From assembly GCA_028281535.1 (NCBI GenBank), contig JANQJS010000051.1, positions 1 to 64,000 on the forward strand: a DNA stretch of 64,000 nt. The letters are read 5' to 3'. Position 1 is the first letter of the stretch; every line of letters starts with the position of its first letter. Shown one piece after another: positions 11,201 to 19,165 of the stretch. The stretch is from Sedimentisphaerales bacterium. GTDB taxonomy: Bacteria > Planctomycetota > Phycisphaerae > Sedimentisphaerales > SM23-30. Position numbers and translations under genes: made by a program. The notes beneath the pieces are model-generated. The model did not search any database, was not told where the DNA came from, and was given only the letters and a program-made list of their open reading frames with translations.

Positions 11201-11422
11201 GTTCAAGACCAGCAAGGTGGCTCTAATAATGCCACACTTTTAATAGAAGTCCTCGATTTACATCGTGGCGAAAAAGGAATGCTGGATTTTTCCTCTTTCG
11301 CGAGCAACTGGCTATTGAGCAGTTGTGGATATTGTGGTGGATCTGACTTAAATAATGATGATAATGTTGATATAATAGATTTAGTTATATTCACAAATCT
11401 TTGGCTAGAAAGTCCAAATTAA
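8237..11422 (+). CDS. Secreted multidomain protein with FN3-like repeats, a putative Ig-like domain and a dockerin-like C-terminus
   Basis: N-terminal hydrophobic segment; two FN3-like modules (VISNVQTSTTDVSATVQWDTNESANSQVAYG..., IISNLQASPGTTTTTITWTTDEPATTELKYG...); He_PIG-like 'LTFTKLSGDPWLSIDPNGVLSGTP'; tail 'MLDFSSFASNWLLSSCGYCGGSDLNNDDNVDIIDLVIFTNLWLESPN'. Confidence 0.75.
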   Translation: MINRMKFSYQTSKQAMLTWIICSTFVTTLSANVIDVWYGLNQNFGNLGNAQKWVNILGNVSDSQNLTSLEFSLNGGGYQSLTIGPGTGSATDRRTYEAGDFIIEIDKDVLLNGVNSVTIRATNNLAQITTETVTLNYTAGTIWPESPSIDWSIVTNLQDVSQIVDGKWAADPNGIRTTQVGYDRLVAIGDMTWDDYEILTSFTVHSSNDSIIGQLPSVHPAIGIIMRWQGHTNSPVTCSQPHCGWLPETGTIWFEWDAGGGIAVSSVTYSGLDPLQFHTKYHVRFRVEDLPNNDPEYRTKIWLDGQPEPVNWQVTGIVPSTNTTGSLLLVAHQVDMTFGDVTITSLADDVPPVISNVQTSTTDVSATVQWDTNESANSQVAYGLTNGYELGTISAPDFVMSHSLQIPGLSPNTLYHYQITSTDPDTNSTSTTDATFTTQPPDVTPPIISNLQASPGTTTTTITWTTDEPATTELKYGLCVDYGLGTYSDPNLVTNHKVTLSGLNVNTLHHFLASSRDFNGNKANSQDTTFATLTALYLENFNAYSPGDDPLNWQDTTVSYGLGINDANFKIFQDLGDTVFGTDLTLANIHSHYSTAESPTWTNYEFSGRIKFTNPWGSIGVTFFSDYPNSMNYYRLYRNNFTNYHITTRGTSLTGGTNDSGVDAQENLWYRYRIQVEDTGTQTNIRGRVWQEGTSEPETWPIDCYDDSVTRLTSGTIGLYSLSNASKYWDDLEVRSLNASNLAPPLLVQTSFESNQGFTGYSPGADPNLITNVTDNDGINYTSNDGARIWNNASVPPDGTQALVLGWLDPNDSIEITIPGTTHGVSTVQFDYASLSSQTNSILSVSYDENLGAGWVESWNEPVVGADPNWMVKPWKTITAPIFMLGDVDILIKNTGTQGVVIDNLIINDNRCVNYLPQFTQNPLAKPAAIETNLYLESIANDAMDPNSTDTLTFTKLSGDPWLSIDPNGVLSGTPLDSNVGENAFTVQVQDQQGGSNNATLLIEVLDLHRGEKGMLDFSSFASNWLLSSCGYCGGSDLNNDDNVDIIDLVIFTNLWLESPN

Positions 11423-11451
11423 ACTCATAGAATCATTGGCGGGAGACAAGA

Positions 11452-12366
11452 ATGCCTTTAGTGAGTTTGGGATTGCCAGTTTATAATGGCGAAAAATATA
11501 TAAAGAAATCGATCGATACGGTTTTAGCTCAAACGTTTACCGACTTTGAGTTAATCATTACCGACAATGCGTCTACAGATAGTACGCAGGCGATTTGTGA
11601 AGAATATGCCAAAAAAGATTCACGCGTACGATATGTGCGCAATGAAAACAATATTGGAGCAGCTCCCAACTTCAATCTTTGCTTTGAACTCAGTACGGGC
11701 AAATATTTCAAATGGACCACCGACGATGATTTTATCGCTAGGGAATACCTGGAAAAATGCGTTGAGATTTTAGAAGAAGATCCAGAAATCATCATAGCCT
11801 ACTCCAAAGCTGTTTTTGTTGATAAAGATGGCAATCCGGAAGAATTTTACGATCTTAAGCTTGATACAGATTCCGATGTACTTCCTAAACGTTTCAGCGA
11901 TGTCATTTTAATTGGGCACCATTGTTTTGAAGTTTTTGGTTTAATACGGCGTGACGCTCTTGAAAAAACAGCCGTGATGGGCAATTACAGCCACGGTGAT
12001 GGTGTGTTGCTTGCGCATCTTGCAATGTTCGGTCGTTTTGAAGAAATTCCAGAATATTTATTCTATTCAAGACGTCATGATGATCACTCAAGCTCAATTT
12101 ACGGTGTTTATCGAGATCAAATAGATTATTATGGCTGGGCAGAATGGTTTGATCCCAAAAACAAAGGGAAGATGATCTTGCCTTATACAAAAATTCTTTC
12201 AGAATTGTTTAGAATCATCAATGAAGTTCCGCTCACATTTTCTCAAACAATCGATTGCTATAAATCGCTTGGAAAATGGTACAAAGCCAGATGGAAAACC
12301 ATTGGTGGGGAATGGAAACGATTTGTTAAATATTATCTGGAAAAAACCAATATCATATCGTTTTGA
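11452..12366 (+). CDS. Glycosyltransferase family 2
   Basis: MPLVSLGLPVYNGEKYIKKSIDTVLAQTFTDFELIITDNASTDST...; 'WTTDDDF' motif. Confidence 0.92.
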   Translation: MPLVSLGLPVYNGEKYIKKSIDTVLAQTFTDFELIITDNASTDSTQAICEEYAKKDSRVRYVRNENNIGAAPNFNLCFELSTGKYFKWTTDDDFIAREYLEKCVEILEEDPEIIIAYSKAVFVDKDGNPEEFYDLKLDTDSDVLPKRFSDVILIGHHCFEVFGLIRRDALEKTAVMGNYSHGDGVLLAHLAMFGRFEEIPEYLFYSRRHDDHSSSIYGVYRDQIDYYGWAEWFDPKNKGKMILPYTKILSELFRIINEVPLTFSQTIDCYKSLGKWYKARWKTIGGEWKRFVKYYLEKTNIISF

Positions 12367-12407
12367 ATCCAGCTGATTCTTTCACGCCTTCAACACTTAG
12401 GTTTGTA

Positions 12408-13214
12408 TTATCCTAACTTGTATTTTTTGAATATTTCAATGGGACGATAAAAGCAATCCATAAACCGCCCTTTTCCAACATCATTTAGAATTGGCCATTT
12501 AGGATTATTCTCATATCGACTCATTTGTGTTGCATGCTGGTCTAATGCGTTCTTCTTTTGAGCCATCTGTGACTCAATGTTTAGATAAGAATTAAATGTG
12601 GTTATCAAACTCAAACCCAACATACTCTTGATGGTATTTTTCCATAGGATTTTTTTACGAATTTGCCCCGAATTGGTAATTCGCGGCCAATGATACCAAA
12701 ACCATATTGGATATTCATAAATGGTTACAGAAACATCACATGCTTTGATAGCATCCTGTACTGCAAGCCAGGTATAATAATGATCTGAAGGCATCTCACC
12801 TTTGTAGGGTATAAAAATTTGTTTTGGTTGAAGTTTCCGGATGAGCATGACAACTTGCTCGGTTGCTTCATCTACAAAATCATGTAATTGACCATCAGGA
12901 TACCCCATAAGAGAAACACTTTCTTCAGGAATCCCTAAAACCTTAGAGGCATTAACCAATTCTTGCTGGCGTATATCTGCTAATTTTTGTGAATCCATAA
13001 ATTGGGCGTGCGACGTTCTGCCATCTGTAAGTAAGGCCATGTGTACATTGGCCCCTGCATTGATTTTCTTAATGATCGTTCCGCCGCAACCTAACGATTC
13101 ATCATCTGGATGCGGCGTGAAAATAATGGCAGATTCAGAGAGTTCTTCCTGTGAAACCTGGTTTAATCTCATTTTATGCAATGAATCATATAAAGAGCAG
13201 ATAATTTTACTCAA
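12408..13214 (-). CDS. PIG-L/LmbE family deacetylase
   Basis: 'AIIFTPHPDDESLGCGGTIIKKINAGANVHMALLTDGRTSH' (HPDDE motif). Confidence 0.92.
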   Translation of the reverse strand: MSKIICSLYDSLHKMRLNQVSQEELSESAIIFTPHPDDESLGCGGTIIKKINAGANVHMALLTDGRTSHAQFMDSQKLADIRQQELVNASKVLGIPEESVSLMGYPDGQLHDFVDEATEQVVMLIRKLQPKQIFIPYKGEMPSDHYYTWLAVQDAIKACDVSVTIYEYPIWFWYHWPRITNSGQIRKKILWKNTIKSMLGLSLITTFNSYLNIESQMAQKKNALDQHATQMSRYENNPKWPILNDVGKGRFMDCFYRPIEIFKKYKLG

Positions 13215-13233
13215 CGGTTATAACTCCAGATTA

Positions 13234-14421
13234 TCAGGCATTCACAATATCTACGGACAGGCCTAAAGCTTCGATTGATTTACTAATTTCTTCATTATAT
13301 AGTGGATTCATAATAACAACCACATCTGGGGATATTTCAGGTAACTCTTCAGGTGAAATGATTTTTTGACCTGTACCAACTACATATTTACCATGTTTAC
13401 GTGGATTAAGATCAACAATACATGAGCATACATCTTCTGGTATGTTCATGATATTTAAGAATGTAACCCCTTTTGATCCAGCCCCCCAAAGAACCACTTT
13501 TTTATTATTAGATTTATATTCTTTAATACGATGCTGCCACTCCGATACTTTGCTGGCATAAGCTAGCGAAAACTCCGTCACCAATTTTGACAAAGTTTTA
13601 TCTTCGCTATAATCAATTTGAGACTTACGCTCTTTTGACGGCATGCATTCGATCGAAAGAAACTGTCCACCATATTCTTGCGTGACACAATTCACATCAA
13701 ATTGATTTAACTTGAATAAATTTGAGATAGATGTTGGTGTAAAATAGCTACAATGCTCATAAATAATATCCCAAATCCCTAAATCTTTTAAAGTATAGAG
13801 GGCATTAGGCACTTCAAAATAAACGGCGATATTAAGTCGATCATCAATTGTTTTCCTGATACTGCTTAGGAATGCTGCTGGTGTATCAATATGTTCCAGC
13901 ACATGTCGACTATAAATAAAATCAGCCGCTTGCCTGGTATAGTTTTCGTTGTAAGCTTCAGGAATAATCTGTATGGCCTTATTGTCTAAAACAACTTGAT
14001 CTGCATCACCACGATAGCTGGGATCAAACCCAAAACAGCGATTATTTCCTTTTTCTTGAAGTAGACTCAAGAAATCCCCCTGACCACATCCAATTTCTAT
14101 GATATCTTTATTATTGAGCTTATATTTTTCCACAAGGCGATTGGCTAACTTGTTTGCAAATTCCTGAAAATGACTGGAAAAGTGCAAGGAATTTTCATAT
14201 TCACCCGTATAATTCATTAATTCAGGATTGAATGCTGTATTGTAAATCATCCCACAATCTGAACAATAAGATAGCTGGATATCCCCTTTGGTTGCCTCTA
14301 ATGCTTGCTGACGAGATTCACAAAGAATATTACAAAAAACGGGACATTCTTTAATATCAATGAATGTTTGCATCGATACATGATGACAAACTGGGCAGAT
14401 ATGCGTTTGATCATTAGCCAT
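13234..14421 (-). CDS. Class I SAM-dependent C-methyltransferase-type protein (zinc-binding N-term, C-methyltransferase C-term)
   Basis: CPVCHHV...CSDCGMIYN; 'DIIEIGCGQGDFLSLL'; 'YEHCSYFTPTS'; 'VVLWGAGSKGVTFLNIM'. Confidence 0.85.
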   Translation of the reverse strand: MANDQTHICPVCHHVSMQTFIDIKECPVFCNILCESRQQALEATKGDIQLSYCSDCGMIYNTAFNPELMNYTGEYENSLHFSSHFQEFANKLANRLVEKYKLNNKDIIEIGCGQGDFLSLLQEKGNNRCFGFDPSYRGDADQVVLDNKAIQIIPEAYNENYTRQAADFIYSRHVLEHIDTPAAFLSSIRKTIDDRLNIAVYFEVPNALYTLKDLGIWDIIYEHCSYFTPTSISNLFKLNQFDVNCVTQEYGGQFLSIECMPSKERKSQIDYSEDKTLSKLVTEFSLAYASKVSEWQHRIKEYKSNNKKVVLWGAGSKGVTFLNIMNIPEDVCSCIVDLNPRKHGKYVVGTGQKIISPEELPEISPDVVVIMNPLYNEEISKSIEALGLSVDIVNA

Positions 14422-14424
14422 TAT

Positions 14425-15657
14425 TTATACCGGAAGCAACTTTGCACTTACTCCATATTTATCCAGGTCTTTTTGAATTTCCTGACAATAAATCGGATTC
14501 ATCACAATGACATAATCAGGTTGATAGTCTTTCAAGAACTCTGGGGAGACGATCTCATGGCCACTACCTGGCATAAATTTACCATGCTTATAAGGGTTGA
14601 TATCCACTACATATTCAACTTCATCGCCAATACCTAACGACGTAATAAAAGAGACTCCTTTAGAGCCAGACCCCCAAATAACTACCTTCTGGTTCTTAGA
14701 AACAATGTCTTGAATCGTTGTGTGCCAATGAGACATAATTGAAGAGCATTTTTCGACAAAATCATCTACCGCCTGCGTAGCTTCGCTTAGATCATTTTCT
14801 ATATCAATGGCTGGGACCGTGTCTTCATCAACAGGATAGGCTGTAACGATGATATACTGACCATCATAATCCAGGTATAAATCATCTACATCAAAACCTG
14901 CAGCACGAAATACTCGTGCGAGCGATCCAGCTGTAAAGTAGGTACAATGTTCGTAATAAATATCCCAAAATGCCCCTTCTTTCAAGACACGCATTACGTC
15001 TGGCAATTCAAAAAAGACCAGAATTTCTTTTCGGTCACCAATGGTTTTACGAAGTGTTTTCATAAAATCATAGGTTGGAGCAATGTGTTCCAAAGTATGT
15101 CGACAGCAAATAACATCCGCTTGTAAATGTGCATAGGATTCATCATATAAATCTTGAATAAATTCAATTTTACTTGCTGTTTTATCCGGATTTCGTTCAG
15201 GAACATAAGCTGGATCGACACCGATGCCTTTATTATCACCTAGTTCACACATCAAGGCTAAAAATTCACCTTTGCCACAACCAATTTCTAAAATGGTTTT
15301 CTGGTGAAGATCATATTTGTCTATTACGCGTTGAGCTAACGTTTTGGCAAAGGCATTAAATGTGCCTGAAAAACCTTGTGTTTCTTCATATTGCGTAGAG
15401 TATTCATTATGTTCAATTTCAAACCGAGTATTTGCTACAAATCCACATTTAGGACAAAAACCTAAGCGTAAATGACTTTTAGGGTAGCTAGTGGCCTTTT
15501 CACGTGTCTGCATCAAGATACAGCTATGAACGGGAATATTATGCACTTCATAAAATATATCCAGGCCTCTTGTGTGACAATTCTGGCATATTTCATTTTC
15601 GTCATGAATTCGATTAAAAGATACACCTTCAGGAAGATTCATCGCAGATTGACTCAT
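14425..15657 (-). CDS. Class I SAM-dependent C-methyltransferase-type protein
   Basis: CQNCHTRG...CPKCGFVANT; 'ILEIGCGKGEFLALM'; 'YEHCTYFTAGSLARVF'; 'VVIWGSGSKGVSFITSLG'. Confidence 0.85.
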   Translation of the reverse strand: MSQSAMNLPEGVSFNRIHDENEICQNCHTRGLDIFYEVHNIPVHSCILMQTREKATSYPKSHLRLGFCPKCGFVANTRFEIEHNEYSTQYEETQGFSGTFNAFAKTLAQRVIDKYDLHQKTILEIGCGKGEFLALMCELGDNKGIGVDPAYVPERNPDKTASKIEFIQDLYDESYAHLQADVICCRHTLEHIAPTYDFMKTLRKTIGDRKEILVFFELPDVMRVLKEGAFWDIYYEHCTYFTAGSLARVFRAAGFDVDDLYLDYDGQYIIVTAYPVDEDTVPAIDIENDLSEATQAVDDFVEKCSSIMSHWHTTIQDIVSKNQKVVIWGSGSKGVSFITSLGIGDEVEYVVDINPYKHGKFMPGSGHEIVSPEFLKDYQPDYVIVMNPIYCQEIQKDLDKYGVSAKLLPV

Positions 15658-15666
15658 GTCGTTTCC

Positions 15667-16929
15667 TTATACAATCACAGGTTTAGGAATCGGTATAATA
15701 AATTTACCGCCTCTTTCGCGGTACTGCTTCTGCTGTGACATAATTTCATCTTTAAAATTCCATGGTAATATAATGACATAGTCAGGCATATCCTCAAGGA
15801 TTTTTGCTGGATCATAAATAGGAATATGCATGCCTGGCATGAATTTACCTTGCTTGTGTACGTTACGATCAACGACGAAATCAATCTTATCTGTCCCTGC
15901 TTGAATATAGTTGACCATGATTGCCCCCTTAGCCGCAGCACCATAAGCGGCAATGGTCTTACCTTCAGATTTAATTTTATCAATAATGTTGTTCATTTCA
16001 GAACGAACAGCCTGAACCTGATGGCTAAAATTCTTATAATATTCTTCGCTATCCAGACCAAAATCATTTTCACGCTGTAATAATGAAGTCACATTATCCG
16101 TAGGTGATTCATGTTTTTCGACAAACAATCTCAATGAACCACCGTGAATAGTCAGTCGTTTAATATCATTTAAATAGAGATTATGGCGACGAAATAAATT
16201 ATCCAGGGCTGTAACGGAAAAATAACATAAATGTTCATGATATATTGTATCAAATTCCGTATGTTCAATGAGATCACACAGATAGGGTACTTCGATGACC
16301 GCAACCCCATTCTCTTTTAAGAGAATACCAATACCTTCAACAAATCCGTTCGTATCAGGCACGTGTGCTAAAACATTATTGCCAATGATAACATCTGCTT
16401 GTTTACCTTCACTAACTAGTTTCTGGGCGAGTTCTTTGGTGAAAAAAGTATTAATGGTCGGTACGCCGATCTTCTCGGCAGCTTTTGCCGGCCCTTCAGC
16501 AGGATCAATTCCTTGAACAGGAATATCATTTTCGACAAAATTCTTTAATAAATATCCATCATTACTCGCCAATTCAACCACATAGGAATCACTGGTCAAA
16601 TCGCGTGAATGAATAAGAGATAACGCATTTTCACGAGAATGTTTTAGCAATGCATCCGAAAAAGATGAGTAATAGGGATAATCATCACAAAATAATTCGT
16701 TAGGATCAACGGTTTCGAGTATTTGCACTAAACTACATTCAGGACAAAAGACTAATTCAAGCGGATATTTCGCTTCGTCTCGCTTTAATTGCTCAGAAGT
16801 CAATAAACCATCCGACAAGGGCATTGATCCCAGATCCAATACAGGCAATAACCCTTGACTACCACAGCTACGACAGATGGCGGTGTTGGATTTTGCTTTA
16901 AATTGTTCTTCAGTTTGTGTAATTAACAT
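15667..16929 (-). CDS. NovU/TylCIII-like C-methyltransferase
   Basis: CRSCGSQGLLPVLDLGSMPLSDGLL...; 'VVELASNDGYLLKNFVENDIPVQGIDPA'; 'YHEHLCYFSVTALDNLFRRH'; 'IAAYGAAAKGAIMVNY'. Confidence 0.88.
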   Translation of the reverse strand: MLITQTEEQFKAKSNTAICRSCGSQGLLPVLDLGSMPLSDGLLTSEQLKRDEAKYPLELVFCPECSLVQILETVDPNELFCDDYPYYSSFSDALLKHSRENALSLIHSRDLTSDSYVVELASNDGYLLKNFVENDIPVQGIDPAEGPAKAAEKIGVPTINTFFTKELAQKLVSEGKQADVIIGNNVLAHVPDTNGFVEGIGILLKENGVAVIEVPYLCDLIEHTEFDTIYHEHLCYFSVTALDNLFRRHNLYLNDIKRLTIHGGSLRLFVEKHESPTDNVTSLLQRENDFGLDSEEYYKNFSHQVQAVRSEMNNIIDKIKSEGKTIAAYGAAAKGAIMVNYIQAGTDKIDFVVDRNVHKQGKFMPGMHIPIYDPAKILEDMPDYVIILPWNFKDEIMSQQKQYRERGGKFIIPIPKPVIV

Positions 16930-16947
16930 CTCTCCAACCTTTCAAAC

Positions 16948-17991
16948 TCAACTGGATACCTGGGAAACATCTGTAAATCTTAGCGAAGAATCCAATATTC
17001 CTTTTTCGATCAACATTTTGATATGGCCTATACGCTGATATTTTGGCCCTTCAAATTCTTCTAAGGTTAATCCATATTTTTGATATGAGTCATATAATTC
17101 CTGAGCCCCTTTGCGAACATTCCACTGAGGGTGGAAATTCGGAAGCTCTTTTTTAATATGATCACAACTAACACGATAACAACGTTTATCTGGTGACGCT
17201 CCATCAGCAAATGTAATTTCACATTCAGGCATCACTTCACCCACAATATTAGCGATATCACGAATTTGCAAATTGTCAGCCGTTTGCCCAACGTTAAATG
17301 CTTTATTATGAATTTTTTCTTTGGGTGCTTCCAGAACTGCAGCAAATGCTCGTGAAATATCTTCAATATGAACGATCGGTCGCCATGGGCTACCATCACT
17401 TTTCATTCTGATTTTTCCAGTTGTCGAAGCCCAAGCCACTAAATTATTTAATACAAGATCAAAACGAATCCGTGGCGAGACCCCATAAGCGGTGGCGTTT
17501 CGTAAATAAACGGGTGAAAAGTTGTCATCGGCTAATTTATCCAGTGCCTGTTCGGTCAATACTTTTGATTTCCCATAAGGCGTGACTGGATTGAACTCTG
17601 ATTGTTCATCTAATATTTTATCATCACTCGCACCATAATTACTACAAGAAGACGAAAAGATGAATCGCTGCACCCCAGCTTCTTTTGATAATTCAGCCAA
17701 TCGAACAGATGCTTTGTAATTAATCTCATAGGTTAAATCTTCATTCAGATCACCTAAAGGATCATTAGATAATCCAGCTAAATGGCATACCGCATCAATC
17801 CCTTGTAAATCTTCCAAAGTTACGTCTCGAACGTCTTTAATCATCTCTGGAAACTTTGCTAGCGATTCACCGTATGTACAACGCTGATACAAATCACTGT
17901 CTAACCCAACAACATTAAACCCTTTGTCTTGCAACATTGGGGCCAATACCGTTCCGATATATCCTAAATGTCCTGTCACTAATACTTTGAT
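16948..17991 (-). CDS. NAD-dependent epimerase/dehydratase (SDR); start codon uncertain, AUC at 17991 proposed
   Basis: IIKVLVTGHLGYIGTVLAPML...; YGKSK; the listed ORF to 18120 overlaps rfbF by ~125 bp and the conserved N-terminus begins at about 17991. Confidence 0.85.
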   Translation of the reverse strand: MKVLVTGHLGYIGTVLAPMLQDKGFNVVGLDSDLYQRCTYGESLAKFPEMIKDVRDVTLEDLQGIDAVCHLAGLSNDPLGDLNEDLTYEINYKASVRLAELSKEAGVQRFIFSSSCSNYGASDDKILDEQSEFNPVTPYGKSKVLTEQALDKLADDNFSPVYLRNATAYGVSPRIRFDLVLNNLVAWASTTGKIRMKSDGSPWRPIVHIEDISRAFAAVLEAPKEKIHNKAFNVGQTADNLQIRDIANIVGEVMPECEITFADGASPDKRCYRVSCDHIKKELPNFHPQWNVRKGAQELYDSYQKYGLTLEEFEGPKYQRIGHIKMLIEKGILDSSLRFTDVSQVSS

Positions 17992-17995
17992 GATA

Positions 17996-18769
17996 TTACT
18001 CCCATAATTTCCAGGGGGCATCTCCTGATTCCCATAGTTCCTGTAATCGTTTTTTATCCCTGAGCGTATCCATACATTGCCAGAATTGTTCATGTCGATA
18101 GGCAACCAACTGCCCATCATTTGCTAATTTTTCCATGGGCTCTTTTTCCCACTGTATATGATCACCTTCAATGTAATCCATGACTTCTGGTTCGAGTACA
18201 AAGAATGCACCATTGATCCATCCTTCTGACGTTTGTGGTTTTTCAGAAAATTCTTTCACTAAATCGCCATCAAACTTCAAATGGCCAAAACGTGCAGCAG
18301 GTCGCACTGCAGTTACTGTGGCAAGTTTACCGTGCGATTTGTGAAATTCCAGAAGTTTGTTTAAATCTACATTGGAAACACCATCACCCCAAGTTAGCAT
18401 AAACCGTTCATTACCAATAAACGGCTGAAGCCTTTTGATGCGACCGCCAGTCAGAGTGTCATTTCCTGTATCGACAAGATCTACAGTCCAATCTGGGTGA
18501 CTTTCAGTCTCATGTTTTTTAACATGCCCACTGGGTATTTTAACCGTCAGATGGCTTTGCAGTGAGCAATAATCAATCATATATTTTTTTATATATTCGC
18601 CTTTATAACCTAAAGCGATTGCAAACTCATTAAACCCATAATGCGTGTAGTGCATCATGATATGCCAGAGAATTGGCTTGCCGCCAATTTCCACCATAGG
18701 TTTTGGTTTAATTTCTGTTTCCTCAGCTAATCGTGTCCCTACGCCGCCTGCTAAAATTGCTACCTTCAT
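17996..18769 (-). CDS. rfbF: Glucose-1-phosphate cytidylyltransferase
   Basis: MKVAILAGGVGTRLAEETEIKPKPMVEIGGKPILWHIMMHYTHYGFNEFAIALGYKGEYIKKYM; characteristic RfbF length and C-terminus. Confidence 0.93.
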   Translation of the reverse strand: MKVAILAGGVGTRLAEETEIKPKPMVEIGGKPILWHIMMHYTHYGFNEFAIALGYKGEYIKKYMIDYCSLQSHLTVKIPSGHVKKHETESHPDWTVDLVDTGNDTLTGGRIKRLQPFIGNERFMLTWGDGVSNVDLNKLLEFHKSHGKLATVTAVRPAARFGHLKFDGDLVKEFSEKPQTSEGWINGAFFVLEPEVMDYIEGDHIQWEKEPMEKLANDGQLVAYRHEQFWQCMDTLRDKKRLQELWESGDAPWKLWE

Positions 18770-19092
18770 GTGTGGTAATCCTAATTAATTTCCATAACGT
18801 TAGTGTACGTATTAGTATCCCGCAAATCTTATTCTAAATAAAGATCTATATCTTCATATTCGTTTACTTTAACTACTAACTTTACAAGAAGTTAAAGACA
18901 ATTGTATTTTTTTTTAGTCCTATTGCGGCGATTGGGAAAATGCCCCATTTTCGCGAATAAAAACTTGTTGGCAAGAACTTTACTTATGTGTCTTTCTTTC
19001 AAGTGTTTACATTAAACCGAGACCATAAAGTCACAACGAAAAATCAGATCCCGGAACCTGTTAATTATTATGTTAAAACATCTTACATAAAA

Positions 19093-19121
19093 TTGACCCC
19101 ATCAGAATCACAGAGTATAAT
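19093..19121 (+). promoter_or_regulatory. Predicted sigma70-type promoter for mutL (and possibly the downstream ebo genes)
   Basis: TTGACC (19093-19098), 17-nt spacer, TATAAT (19116-19121), 44 nt before the mutL ATG. Confidence 0.65.
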
Positions 19122-19165
19122 AGAAATTTTATACATGATTATTGCAAATACAATCTGGAAAAATT

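Noticed and set aside
15675-15983. 102-aa minus ORF inside the third methyltransferase
   Set aside because: Alternative frame of a well-supported methyltransferase; no independent support.
17996-18120. Epimerase start at 18120 as given in the ORF track
   Set aside because: The extra ~43 residues are an out-of-frame reading of the conserved rfbF C-terminus; the Rossmann motif begins at about 17991.
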